Shown here piece after piece: positions 1-12,230 of a DNA stretch of 64,000 nucleotides. This DNA is from Volvox africanus (Eukaryota; Chlorophyta; Chlorophyceae; Chlamydomonadales; Volvocaceae). The notes beneath the pieces are model-generated. The model saw only the letters and a program-made list of their open reading frames with translations. It searched no databases and was not told the DNA's origin. The number at the start of each line of letters is the position of its first letter. Positions within the stretch are counted from its first letter, which is position 1. The DNA lies in assembly GCA_030268105.1 (NCBI GenBank), contig BSDZ01000080.1, forward strand, positions 3,101,501-3,165,500, read 5' to 3'. The position numbers and the translations under genes are program-made.

Positions 1-466
1 ATCCGTCGCTGAACCTCATGGAAAGGCCGGCCAAAATTGGGTGACTTCGTCGCACCTGCGGACTTGACGCTGCTGCCAGACGCGCCTCCGCAGCTGCAGC
101 TGCCGACTGCGCCGGCGAGGGTGTCACCACCGCCGGTTTCTTTGCGCTGATTTTCGTGCTTGAGTTTCCCTTGCTGACACCACTCTTGGTTACGGTATGT
201 CGCGAGCCAGAGGAGCCCGGCCCGAAAATCAGGGACCGGAACTGCTGCACCAACGGGTTTTTGGCGAGGGTGGCTCTGAGCGGTGCATTCCAGTGCTGCC
301 ATACCACAAGACCGGAAGCAACTGTGACCATCGCCAGCAAGGGCCCCGCTTGGGCTGTCCCCGTCACTGGCACGGGGAGGCCCCGCTTGCGCAATTTGCG
401 CTCTGCGGTGGCGCGAGCGATAGCCACCTGGAAGCGGCTATTTTGAACCTCATCGGACCAGGTCAT
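1..466 (-). CDS. N-terminal part of an unrecognised membrane-type protein, cut by the window edge
   Basis: The minus strand is open without a stop from an ATG at 466-464 to the window edge, 155 codons. The protein starts MTWSDEVQNSRF, then has a basic segment (AERKLRKRG), then a moderately hydrophobic stretch near residues 40-56 (GPLLAMVTVASGLVVW) that could be one membrane span. After that it turns Ala/Ser-rich, ending near LAGLSMRFSDG. I do not recognise the family. The start is head-to-head with CBF5, 387 bp away, which fits a real gene with a shared promoter region. An intron before the window edge cannot be excluded, so the last residues are the least certain. Overlapping plus-strand frames in 156-481 are shorter and show no coding pattern. 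Confidence 0.55.
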   Translation of the reverse strand, partial: MTWSDEVQNSRFQVAIARATAERKLRKRGLPVPVTGTAQAGPLLAMVTVASGLVVWQHWNAPLRATLAKNPLVQQFRSLIFGPGSSGSRHTVTKSGVSKGNSSTKISAKKPAVVTPSPAQSAAAAAEARLAAASSPQVRRSHPILAGLSMRFSDG

Positions 467-853
467 AATTTCATAACTTGAGATTTGTATACAAGTAACG
501 GTGTGGATGATTTTTCAAGCCAACATAGATACAGCTGGGGCCATGCAGCCGTGCACGATTTACGTCAAGTCCCTAATCACTCGAGCAGACTTAAAAGTTT
601 GAAAGACTGGATATGGTGTTACCATCAGAATATCGACGTTCGTCATGTCGTCCACGGTACGGCGGTAGTGACCGGCATGAAAAAATGCAGCGATATCATC
701 AACTGCCTACAAAGACATAATAATTGCATTCGCCATACTCGATGCATTAGGCGTAAGAGATCACCGACATTAATCGATATCTTTCCGTCAGGGCGGCGCC
801 CATTTACTTGAGTCGTCTCTACCTTTGGGGTTCTGCCTCAGAATCTAACCAGA
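467..853. promoter_or_regulatory. Divergent intergenic region between the partial gene and CBF5
   Basis: 387 bp lie between two start codons that point away from each other, so both promoters and 5' UTRs must sit here or overlap. I see no clear TATA box. The stretch is less GC-rich than the flanking exons. A 108-codon plus-strand frame (485-811) crosses it but shows no family resemblance and was not called. Confidence 0.4.
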
Positions 854-3794
854 ATGGGCTCGGGTGAGAAGAAGGATAAGAAGAAGGACAAGGGTGAGAC
901 GCCGGCCGCCGGGGCCAAGAAAGCCGCCACAGACGAAGGGATGCCCGTAGGCGAAGTGCAGCAACGTACGGATTTTCTAATCGCCCCTGAGAGAACGATA
1001 CCAAAGCTCGACACCAGCAAGTGGCCGCTATTGCTCAAGCACTACGATAAGCTTAATGTCCGAACCGGTCATTATACGCCTATTCCTGCTGGCAGCACGC
1101 CGTTGAAGCGTCCTCTGAAGGAGTACATGTCCTACGGATGCATAAACCTTGACAAGCCTTCAAACCCAAGTTCCCACGAAGTCGTCGCGTGGGTGAAGCG
1201 CATGCTGCGCGTGGAGAAGACCGGGCACAGCGGGACGCTCGATCCCAAGGTCACTGGCAATCTCATCGTTTGTATTGATCGCGCCACTCGTCTAGCCAAG
1301 GCCCAGCAGGCTGCCGGTAAAGAGTACGTCTGCATCGTGCGGTTCCATTCGAAGGTTGAGGGGGGCACACCTACAGTCGTCAAAGCGTTGGAAACCCTAA
1401 CTGGTGCCTTGTTCCAACGGCCCCCGCTTATCTCCGCCGTTAAGCGCCAGCTGCGCATCCGTACCATCTACAAGGCTAAGCTTTACGAGTACGACGAGGA
1501 GCGCCACATGGGGGTGTTCTGGATCAGCTGTGAGGCCGGCACGTATGTTCGCACGATGTGCGTCCACCTGGGTCTCCTGCTCGGTGTTGGCGGCCACATG
1601 CAGGAGCTCCGCCGAGTTCGTTCCGGCATCATGGGCGAGGCACACAGGAACAACATGGTCACCATGCACGACGTACTTGACGCACAATGGATGTACGACA
1701 ACTTTAAGGACGAGAGCTACCTGCGACGTGCGATCATGCCGCTGGAGGTGCTGCTTACTAACTTCAAGCGCTGCGTAGTCAAGGACAGTGCCGTCAACGC
1801 CATTTGCTACGGCGCCAAACTAATGATCCCCGGCTTGCTGCGCTTCGAAAGTGGCATCGAGGTGGATGACGAAGTGGTTCTCATGACCACGAAGGGCGAG
1901 GCGATCGCAGTGGGCATTGCGCAGATGACGACGGCGGTGATGGCCACGGTTGACCACGGCTGCGTGGCAAAGATCAAGCGTGTAATTATGGAGCGCGACA
2001 CTTACCCGCGGCGTTGGGGCTTGGGGCCTTATGCGCAGCTCAAGAAGAAGCTCATTTCGGAGGGCAAGGTAGGAATTAGATCCGGGAAACTGAAGGAGGC
2101 TAGCGCAGGGGAAAGGTCTTCGGGTCGGGCCTTCTATCCACTCTCCGGCCTTCTTCGAGAGAGGCGATCCGGGGATCAGGATTACGGGAGTCAATTAATG
2201 GTGTGATTAGAAAACGGGGGGGGGCGTGAACTCGTAGTTAAGTCGGGGGGGTGCACTTAAGTCGCAATTTTGTCGCAACGGGACAACGAGTTGCGAAGTC
2301 TTGTTCTGAATAAGGGGAGAGTAAACAGCATCTAATAATGAGCAGAGATGTGGGCGGGTGAAGCAATCCACTGTGGGGCAGGAGGAAAGCTGTCCTCAAG
2401 ATCACATTAGATTCTCCTGGCGTTGTGTGAACCCTACCCGTGGCTTCCCTACCCCACGTGCTCCTCAACTCCTCACCCAGCTCGATAAGCACGGGAGGCC
2501 CAATGAGAACACACCCAAGGAGTACTTGCGCTCCCTGCCGGACTTCGTGGCCAATGGGGGCGCAGCGGGTACTCCCGCTGGGGCCACAGCAGCAACTCCC
2601 GCAGCAGCAGCAACTCCCGCAGCAGCAGCAACTCCCGCAGCAGCAGCGTCCATGGAGACGGAGCACGCCCCAGATGCCGGAACTCCGGCCACAAGGAAGC
2701 AGGAAAAGAAGAAAAAGGAAAAGAAGGTGCGTGGCAGGAAGAGGTCGGTCAGCTGGTGGGAGGGAGGGTCAGTTGGGTCGACGTAGCCGTGGCAATCGAC
2801 CTGCCCCATGTTGTGGAGGGAAGGCTGCCGTTTTGTATCAATATCGGCACTCCTCGCGTTACAAAAGACACCGTGTTGGGCGTACTGGGGGTCGTTAATG
2901 CCTTCTGTTTGGCATGGTGCAGGAGAAAAAAGCGGAGAACGGGGAGAACGGGGAAGCCGGAGACGTAGTAATGGAGGATGCGAGTGCCAAGAAGGAGAAG
3001 AAAAGCAAGAAGGTAAGGCATGTGGACTGGAGACGGGGTCTGGACATCTACATGCCTGTTGCGGTACTTGGGTTGGGTTTGTGCAGTAGCCCCAACGCTC
3101 TAACAGGACTAGGTGCAAGCCTGGCAAGTGCGAGGGCATCTGCATGTGTATGTTTGGGAGAGGCCACATGCATGGCTTATCGACGCACCTTGTACTTCGT
3201 CCACGACTGTGACCATCGGGCAATCAGTCTTGTGCCCGAGTGGTGATTTGCTTGTCCCATTTTGCAACGGAGTGCACCTGCATCCCGAGAAGGGTCGCAC
3301 CCTGCTGTGGATGTGGGCTGGGGTGCGGTGAGCGAGAAGGGCTAAATGCTGAAGGCTTTGCCATTATGCAGCTTGTGGTCTTACATATCACCTGTTGTTT
3401 GGTTGGTTGCTTCTGCGCTCTCCAGGAGAAGAAGCGAGCGGCGTCTGCATCTCCCGAACCCAGCGACGAGGGGATAAAGCCGGAGAAGAAGGTAACTGCA
3501 TGGAGGAGTGGGTGCCCGCCCTGGCGGGTAAAGGGGGCAAGGCTTTGGGGCTCAGGAAACCTGGATAGGAATTGCAAAGCCCGTACGCCCCGTGGTGATG
3601 CTTGCTGGCTACGTGGTAGATCCGCGCCTGGCTTCTATGGGGGAAAGCTACAGCGCGAAAGTAGCAGATGGTGGAGTGTGCGTGTTTTTCAAAACCTCTA
3701 GCTAATTCGCTTTTTGCTGTGCGCTGTGCAGAAGGACAAGAAAGAAAAGAAGGACAAGAAGGACAAAAAGAAGAAGAAAGAGGAGTCGGAATGA
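854..3794 (+). CDS. CBF5: H/ACA snoRNP pseudouridine synthase, dyskerin/Cbf5
   Basis: Model: join(854..2068, 2481..2726, 2923..3012, 3426..3491, 3732..3794), 559 aa, all introns phase 0. Cbf5 is the catalytic subunit of H/ACA snoRNPs, which convert uridine to pseudouridine in rRNA and snRNA in the nucleolus. After a Lys-rich N-terminus comes the dyskerin-like segment and then the TruB catalytic domain with [14 protein letters not shown]. Its Asp (about residue 130) is the family catalytic residue. A PUA domain follows (about residues 295-380), ending near [12 protein letters not shown]. Exon 2 resumes with [12 protein letters not shown], as in animal dyskerin. The tail is Lys/Glu-rich ([10 protein letters not shown]), typical of nucleolar forms. 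If intron 1 is retained, a stop at 2204 ends the protein after the PUA region. The divergent neighbour is the partial minus-strand gene. Confidence 0.95.
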
Positions 3795-5332
3795 GGAGAT
3801 TGCGCTAAGCGATGCGATGCGGTTATCATCACGCGCCTGTGCTGGCACACATGGGCATGGAAACGCGGCACGATGCGGACTACAAGTCGAGCAGGCCGTT
3901 GGGAACGTGGGCTTTGCAGCAACTTATGGAGGTGCTCATGCGGCTCTTCTCTGGCTCGGGAGCTGCCCTAAGCGGCCATGCAGCAGCCTTCCTGTGGCAT
4001 GATCGCGGGAGGTGCCTGTGCAGCCCGCTGGATGGATTCTGTCTGAGAGTCGAGGGGTCGGCTTTGCCCAATACAGTGAATCAGCTGCATTCCAAAAAGG
4101 GTTATATTGTCTCCCAAGCCTACAGCGTAGGCGTTGATATGGCCAATTGGTTAATGGACGCATGGCCCAATTGCCTCTTAGGGTTGATCCAGAGGAGCTG
4201 CAGGTAGCTGTATTGTTTTGGTGGGGCGCTGTCCCTCCGGAACGTAGTCGTCCCAGCTGGGGTGGCTTTGGAACTGGCATGACATGGAGTGTACATTAAG
4301 AGAACTTTGCAGGGCGGCTGGAAGGGCCCTGTACGGCGGGTGTGCCGGGGCTTCTGACTGACAAGGGGTCCAGGACGGGCTATGCGCGTTGCGGGTGGCA
4401 GGACCGCCCGCCAAGTGTTATCATTGCAACATAACGGATAGTGACCGTACGGCCGTTAATACGTGCAGGCTTGCGCGCTAAGCGCTCCACGTGCGTGCAG
4501 CCTTTAGGCAGGTGTAGAGCTGGGCAGCGGTATTAGTACGGGTTCAAGGGATTATTAGTGGGTAGTAGTTTACTTGTGGGCATAATCGCCGACTTCAGAA
4601 GGGACTGCATGACTGTTAAGCCATGTTAACGGAAGGATTGCAGTCAGGACGCAGTGTTATTAGGCTTTTGTTAGGATACCTGGACTTTGGACATCAACTA
4701 CTACCTGACCCTCTCGTGTGTGGTCTCTCTTTCTACCGAGGGTGCTTTCTCTTATCGGAATCTATCCTTTAAAATTTGCACTCGGGAAACGACCAGATGT
4801 ATGCACGATGGAAGAGGGATTGTTGGGTGCCAAGAAGCGCTGGTGCACGCTGGTTATTCCTTGCCCGGGGCAGCCGTACACGAGTCCTGCTCAACATAAT
4901 AATACATAGTCTTTTTGTATCGGCCTGAGATGGGACACCACTTCCAGTTTTGTCCCTGCCATGTTCATGGCGGCATCCATTTATTCGTAACTTAGGCCAA
5001 CACTTAATAGGCTCCGAGACGAGCCAACATGTGTTCGGTTTGTTTCTGTAACATGTACGGCTGTTGAAACAGATTACCGTAATTGGACGCCTGTACCATA
5101 AGGGCTTGGAGATGTGTCCACATCTCATTTCATCACACCGCAAACCTTCCCGGACAGGTAAAGATACCACATGATATGGTAGAGGACCTGATGCGAACCC
5201 CTCGTGACCCCTGTTCGATCTGTACCATGTATTTGAGCTCTGCAAAGGGGGCATCTAATCCAGCCTCACTACTATATATTGTGATGTCATTACAGAGGTT
5301 TCATTCATCTCACTCTCTCTTCCTCCTCCGTG
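3795..5332. other. Convergent intergenic region between CBF5 and TUE1
   Basis: 1.54 kb between two facing stop codons. It probably holds the CBF5 3' UTR, since a TGTAA signal lies at 5047-5051 on the plus strand, and a short TUE1 3' UTR, since TTACA at 5290-5294 reads TGTAA on the minus strand. Frames of 60-160 codons occur on both strands, but none has a family signature or a consistent splice pattern. Confidence 0.4.
5047..5051 (+). terminator. Candidate TGTAA poly(A) signal for CBF5
   Basis: TGTAA is the standard poly(A) signal of volvocine algae. This is the first plus-strand copy I found after the CBF5 stop, giving a 3' UTR of about 1.25 kb. It is a pentamer in 1.5 kb, so chance occurrence is quite possible. 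Confidence 0.3.
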
Positions 5333-8300
5333 TTACGGCAGGAAGGATAAGCCCCTCGGACGCAGGCGGGTGATGGCGGGTGCACGTGTGGCCCCATCCA
5401 GCTCCTGGTACTGGCGTGTGAGATCCGCCACTAGCTCTATCGCTGACTCGAAGCCGCTGCAGTCCATGTACTGCTCGTAATGGTGCGTGTAGAATCTGTT
5501 TTAGAGAGAGGGGAGAGGTCAGCACAATCCAATGCAGCAGCCGGGGATGGAGGGGGGAGACGATGCTAGGAGATGACGTGTCCGGTACTCAGTTGGAGGA
5601 GGTGGAGGTGTATCGCAGGGAGGCTGGCAGTGATGGGCCAGAGTGCACGATGCGTCGACTAGATGACAGTTGAATGATACACCACATGGCGGTGTGGCCG
5701 GTGTTCCCTTCCCTTCCCTTCCCTTCCCTTCCCTTCCCTTCCCTTCCCTTCCCTTCCCTTCCCTTCCCTTCCCTTCCCTTCCCTTCCCTTCCCTTCCCTT
5801 CCCTTCCCTTCCCTTCCCTTCCCTTCCCTTCCCTTCCCTTCCCTTCCCTTCCCTTCCCTTCCCTTCCCTTCCCTGGCCGCATGGTACCTGCGGCGGTACA
5901 GTTTGTCGAAGCGCTCCTTCATGGTGGTGAAGGTAGAGGCGATGGCAGTGTTATTGGCTAGACACAGCAGGCCGAAGGGACAGCCCACCGGGGGGGTGCT
6001 GCAGATGCCCAGCTTGAAGCCCTTGGGGTTTCAACAGGACGCGGGCGGGGCGGGGAGGTGCAGAGCAAGGGGATATGAAAATGCAGCAGCATGGAAGGTT
6101 AAACGTTTAGCCCCTGGAGCTTCCAACAAAGCAGCACATCGTCTGATACAACTTTTCCATTCTTGTCTTCATGCCCTCCTCATGCCCTCCTCACGCCCCC
6201 CCCCGCACGGAAACCTAATGGATTAGATGATCCCAACATCTGGCATTGGGACCGGGCAAGGACATCCCAAACTTAAGAGCCAGTCCAGTCCAGTCTAGCC
6301 AGCCAGACCCGCGCAGGGACTAATTCATTCTAACCCCCGTTTACCTGGGAGAAACCGCCAATAGTCGAAGCCAACGGGATACACACCGCCCGGCACTCAC
6401 CTCACTGTTCCAGTGAACCATCCTCAGCTGCGGTCTTAGTCGGGCGACATTGCGGTTGATGTCGGAGATAGTGGCCGTGGGGCCCCGGGCAATGAGGCCA
6501 CACGCCAGGTACGTCGCGTTGCGCGGATCCGCCCGTATGAGCTGATGGTCCCGACTGAACACCTCTCCGAACACCTTGCGGTCAGCAGTTGTCGGGGTAC
6601 GGAAATGACAAGAGACCGGGTCACAAGCACTTATGAATGGCGCGGGACAGGTCGGTGCACAGATGGTATCAGATTACATACACACATACGCATGCACACA
6701 TACACATACACAACAAAAGAAGCGCACCTGGTCTAGCGTTCTAGGCTGCAGCGCCAGGGCCTGCCGCCCCACATCACGCTCCCTAGGTGGCGGCAGCAGC
6801 GGCGACATGCTGGAGAGCAGGAAGTGCATCCGGGGGTAGGGCACCAGGTTCATGGTGATATCGTTGAGATCCACGTTCAGCGGACCCTCAAATCGCACGC
6901 TGGCCGTCATGTGCAGCAGCAGGCTGGCGGCCACGCTGTTCATCGAGTCGAACGGCTTGCTGCTGGCGGCAGTTGTGGGGGCGGCAGGCGTGCCGCCGGG
7001 GGCTCCACCACCGCCTAGGAAGCACCCAGCGGGCAGGGGTGGAGCGGGAATGTGAAAGGGGAAGTCGAAAAACCCGATTCCGAAGGGGGAAGTAAGGGGG
7101 AGGCTGAATGCATTTCCAAAACGGACTCTTCAGAGTCAGTGAATCAAGCGCGATGCCTGGATGGGGCCCACGCGCGGAGGGGCAGTGCTCCCCGAGTTCA
7201 CACAGCATGGCGGCAGGTGCGGGGTCAGACCGAACAGCAGCTTTCTCGGAGGGCCATCGGAGTTAGCGCGCAGTTAACTGAGGCCGAGGTCCCGGTGATC
7301 GGGAGACTCGGTGACTCAGTACCGGGTGACTCAGTGACCGGTTGCCTACTTGTATAGCTCCTTGTCGACCTATCCCCACCTGCCGCTTTCTCCCTCGCAG
7401 CATCCGCCCGGTTGGTGATGTCAATGAGGGCCTGGTTCTCAATCGGCAGCACGCAGTCCGCATGCTCCACCAGCTGGCCCAGGGCCAGGAGCGCGTTGTA
7501 GGGTGAAGTCACCACGTCGTCCTCCTCGGAGGGGAACACGCTACCGGTGAAACGAAAGACACCGGGAAACTCGTCCTGTGGCGTGTTGACAATTGGCGAT
7601 GCAGAAGAACATGTAACTTCTTTGGAGGCAGGGGCCACAACCCACAAGAGGATGGACGCTGGTTACAAAGCCGGGCGGGCTTGGTGGGGTGCATCGGGTG
7701 AAAGCACGTCCCGCCAACCGCATCCAAAAATGAGCCCTCAGAACTTAGAAGCTTTCCATAGCCACCGGCGTGGTAGGTTGGCATGGCATGGGTGTCAGCC
7801 GGTATCGCACCGAGGAGGCTCTCAGGGCACCCAGCTGCGGGCCGAAAACTGTCGTCCATGACCCCACTTTGGGTCCAACCCCCTTTCCGTGCTTATCACC
7901 TCCACGCGCTGTAACCAGGACAAGCTTCCGAGCTGGCCCGAACATATACACATACGCTCGTCCGTCCCCAAAGCCCTGCCTTGGCAATGCCGCTCATAAT
8001 CTGTCCCTCCGTCTCCACCCTTCCGGGGCACACTGGTCACGGCGCACCTCACCGCCAGCATCCTCAGGATGTAAGTCCCCACTCCGCTGCCGGTGCCGCC
8101 GCCCAGAGAGTGGAGCAGCATGAAGCTCTGTTGAGGGGTTGGGTGGACAGAGCCGGGTGTTCGGGGCAAAGGAGCACGTGTTTTGTCGCTGTACGGCACA
8201 GGTGGTCAACCGCGCTAATCTCCGTACCCACTTGCAGGGCTGTTGATCATTTCAAGCGAAGCGAGTACACTCGTGGGAGGTCTTTACTGGATATGCCGTT

Positions 8301-10577
8301 GACGCAATTTAAGGGAGATACACGCCGATATCAGTAATGCTGCCTGCTTCGTATCCAAGCATTGTACCCAACAATCTCTCAAAGGTGCACCACCCCCCCC
8401 GCACCCCAAACTTCTCACCGCCCGTAAACCCGCTCATCCCCCGGGCCAACCTGTAGGGAGTCGCAGTCTTCGGTCGTCAGCCGGATCTTGTCCAGGATGG
8501 CGTCGTGGTACTGAGGGCCGTAGACGTGATGGCCATGTGCCCAATTGTTCCCCGCCCCACTGACGTCCGAGACCAACTGCCGGGTGTCCAGGACCTCACC
8601 CAGCGGCCCCTGGGCGGGGGACAGGGAACAAGGGACAGGGGCGTACCAATGTGTGGGTGCAAATGAACCAGAGAGGAGGAAAGGGGTTTGGGGGTGAGTT
8701 CAGAGGAGGTAACAGACGCCATAAGCCCGGGGGCTGTTGACAGCCAGCAGCGATCTTAGCGGAAGACCCCCTGACATTCCTTGGGCTAAGATGATCCGGC
8801 AGCGTTGTGGGCAACCAGCGGTCAACCCCTACTCACCTTGAGCATCTCGTTGATGACGCCGCACTCCATATCCACAATCACAGATCGGGCCTGTGAGAGA
8901 CGGAGGAAGGGGTCTTAGCAGGCAGAGGGAGGGGCGAAGAGATAAAGGAGGTCGCGGAGCAGAACTTGTCCATGCAGGCCTTTGGAGGTCTGCGAGCTGG
9001 AGGCGCTGAGATTTGACTGCCGCCCTAGCACACGACGCGGCCGGGTCCTCCACCCGGAGTGCCGCCGATAGCATTTTGCACTTCAGCGCGTAATAAATAC
9101 TCCGCAGTACGGACCCCGCGGTCCGTCAACGGAACGGAGGCCGCCGACTTTGAGAAGGCAACCTACACCCTGTCAAAGACACGCACGCAACGTCACACCC
9201 ACATACCCACATACGCTGGCATAGTCCTACGAACCTGGCCCTCCCGCAGCTCTCCCACTTCCAGTTCAGCGCAGCCGGCAGCTTCATTTCCTCAGGATAA
9301 CCCAGGCCGCCAACCGATAACCCTTTCCGCGGTGGCTTTTTGCTGAATCCCAACTTTTCTTTCCTTTCTTGTTTTAATTTCTTTCCCGCATCCCCGCGTC
9401 CCGAAGCCGTTAACACCACACCCCTCTCCCCCGCTGCTGACCTTGAGAGTGCGGATGGGGCCCCGGCCGTCGCCCACTGGCAGGTTCCTTCGGTCCCGTA
9501 CATACACATGCACATATAGGGTGGCGGGGCAAGCGGTGCAGAAGAAGAGGTCGGTACTTATTGGAGCGGCACCGCCAGCGCCGTGCCGTATGACACCGAT
9601 AGCGAGCAGGCGATGGAGGACGTTATGAACGGATTGTATGGTATCCTCTGCACCCTCTTCACACCATCACGCTGGTACGGGTGGCTCTGGCCGCTGTGAG
9701 GAGTAATGAGTGGTGAGTGATGGCAGGGTGTGAGAACGACGATGAAGCTACCGCCCAACCCTTCAGCTGGGGCACACGCCCTTCACCCCACAACCGAACC
9801 AGGGCCCCCTATTCCGGGTATTTGTCCTATGCCACTTGCCGTCTCACACCTGGGCGGCTCCACTCTCGTATCCACATTGCGAAAGAAGCTGCGCCAAGCC
9901 AGGGGGGAAGCGGAAAAAGGAGACCAGGGGGAGATGTGCTGATGTCAATCGGACGGGGTAGGTGACAGATCTGGCTCAATCCTGGCTGGATTCATGATGG
10001 GGGCGGCGCCTAACATCCGGAGAGGGATGTGGAGTGACCGCGATGCTAGGAACTCGAGCTGGGAACCATGCAAGTGGGATGCTAGGGAGACAATGTGTTA
10101 AGCTGGCTTACCCCATAAGGCCCCCTAAAACACACACATTCCCAACAATGCGCGACATACACCACATACCAAATCCCGTCCGTGGATGTGTAACGGAAAT
10201 ATCCAAATAACCCCCATACGCCCAATGCCAGCGCGTGGCTTGCTTGGTCACAATGATGGCACGGATCTGTTGGCGGATAGGTTTCCCCAGGGACGCTAAT
10301 CTGGATGCGGGTGCACAGCAAATGCATTGCGCACGATTAAGCTGGTTTCGTTGCCTGTACATCAGCATATTGTACGGGCGAAACCCTCGTCCACCGGCTG
10401 CTTCTAGCGGCAACTCAGTTTAGATCGCACCCACTCTAGGCCACACCTGCTCAAGGCCTCATCGTAAACCCCCTTCGTGTTGTAAGCCGCGTGCTCCCGC
10501 AGGGCCAGCTCCCAGAACCGGCACCCGACTTGGTTGCCGCACTGCCCTACTTGGATGGTGACAAGCTCACGCGGCAT
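5333..10577 (-). CDS. TUE1: Epsilon-tubulin
   Basis: Minus-strand model, 11 exons: 10577..10447, 9888..9850, 9487..9442, 8890..8837, 8609..8451, 8127..8053, 7575..7380, 7014..6728, 6574..6401, 6021..5888, 5495..5333, giving 485 aa. Epsilon-tubulin is a basal-body/centriole tubulin needed for triplet microtubules; the Chlamydomonas homolog is the BLD2 product. The N-terminus [16 protein letters not shown] and the GTP-binding glycine loop GGGTGSG (residues 152-158) are present. The order of conserved blocks matches epsilon rather than alpha, beta or gamma tubulin: [78 protein letters not shown]. Gly/Pro/Thr-rich residues at the exon 7/8 border replace the variable loop seen in animals. Intron 10 carries a long CCCTT repeat. 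Confidence 0.96.
5704..5874. repeat. Pentanucleotide microsatellite (CCCTT)n
   Basis: About 34 uninterrupted copies of CCCTT (AAGGG on the minus strand) over 171 bp, inside intron 10 of TUE1 (5496-5887). Read in frame it gives GREGK/PSLPF repeats on both strands, which creates artificial open frames. On the transcribed strand it is a pure purine tract. Confidence 0.97.
6676..6712. repeat. CA-rich imperfect microsatellite
   Basis: Interrupted ACACATAC-type repeat within TUE1 intron 8 (6575-6727). It is short and of no clear function. Confidence 0.7.
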
Positions 10578-12230
10578 GATAAGCTAAATGTCATATACAC
10601 ACTGGTCGTCTGTCCACTAATACCTAGCTGGAGCGGATCGAAGGTACTGCAGACCCTGCTTATCGTAAGCTTTTAATGCAGGCCGTGCTCTCGATAACTC
10701 ATATAACGGCCATATGCCTATCAATACTGCTTCTGGCGCAAATTGGTTGCCGTTGCAGTCCCTGTATTCGGGGCAACCAAAGCTCTGGTGCCCGCACCCC
10801 GCCAAAACAGCATTTCCTTATAATTAAAATACAATCTTAACAAAACTTTTTATAATGAAATTATTATTATTTTATTTGGTTTGCGTTTGAAATTCTGAAT
10901 GTGGCTTGCTTTGGAATTTGTGTCGCATTTGCGTTACACACCCTAGCCATTTCCAGCATTTCCAAACTGTTTGATTCAATTGTTACCACACAAATGTGCT
11001 CATTTTAGTTCATATTAAAGGTGCTGCCAATGTGATGCGCGAAGGGATCGAGCATGATCGAACGGTCACGACAGGACGAGGTGTCTGCATCCACGAAGTA
11101 GAGGAGTAGACGCGCAGCCATTAGCATCATCTTTATCAGCACGATAATGGCCTCCGTAGGATTATCTGCAATTCCATAACTGTTGCAGAAATTGTTCCTC
11201 GTGCATCCTGACAGCTCTATTTCGGACGGCAACAGGACAAATCCATTTGGCTATCCAGTATCCACTGGTACATGATCAACATCCACATCTGTATCCACAA
11301 TATTGATACAACTAACTTATATCATCTGCAGTGAGGCATTTTTGTTGCTGAAAATGCTTCGCTCAGCGAAAAAGGCGACGGACGGCCTCGGTCAGCAGGC
11401 CCATTTGCCACCCATTTGTATCAATCGGAGGTATGAATGCAGAATTCATCTTGATCGCAAGCAGTGTGTACCGCGAGCTGCTGAGCAACGGCTGGAGTCG
11501 TTGCTGGCTGCCACCGCTGTCGCACTCCTGGTGCGTATCAGTACTGTGCTCCGTGCTGCTGCTAAGCTGTGACAACCACCATGCACATGCAGGCCTCCAG
11601 TCTTGCCTTTGCCCTTGAGTCCGTGTCGCCTGCATGCCTTCTCTGTGCCCGTGCTTGCATGGCCGAGCCGATCGCATCTTACTGCCCTGCTACATGGCAC
11701 AGGTTGAGGCATCCCTGCCATCGAAGTTATCTTATCTGTGCTTGGCGCCTAAGCTCGCTAACGGCGCAGAAGGTAGGGACCACAGCTGTCTCTAAAGCAC
11801 TTGTGGATTGGCCACTGCCATCGCGCTGAGCTGCGTGCTTAGGCACCTCACTAGATACATCCCGTCGGACATCCTATCCCCTTGCCTGCTTATCACCGTG
11901 TCTGTGTCTGCGCCTGTGGCTGTGGCTGTGGCTTCGCCTGGTTAGCACATGGACCCAAAGAATTCAGAAACGCCACCCCACCACCCCGGGTCCAATGCAA
12001 CGCCCGCGACACGTTCTGCAGCCCCAACCGGGTCCCAACACCCAAACAGCATATGCTAACGGCAATACCAGTCACAACCTCCTGGGGAACGTTTTTCTGT
12101 CGGGCACAGTTACGGCACGTGAAACCTCGCTTTAATGTCGCTACTGTGGCCCTGACTTTGTCGTGTGGCCCTCAGCCCCTTACCGTAACACTCCCCATCA
12201 CCCTTCCCTAGTTGCCACCACCTTCCTTAG

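Noticed and set aside
485..811. 108-codon plus frame between the first two genes
   Set aside because: It covers the divergent promoter gap, has atypical composition and no recognisable domain.
5589..5988. Frames with GREGK and PSLPF repeats on both strands
   Set aside because: They are the CCCTT microsatellite inside a TUE1 intron, open in many frames because the unit has no stop codons.
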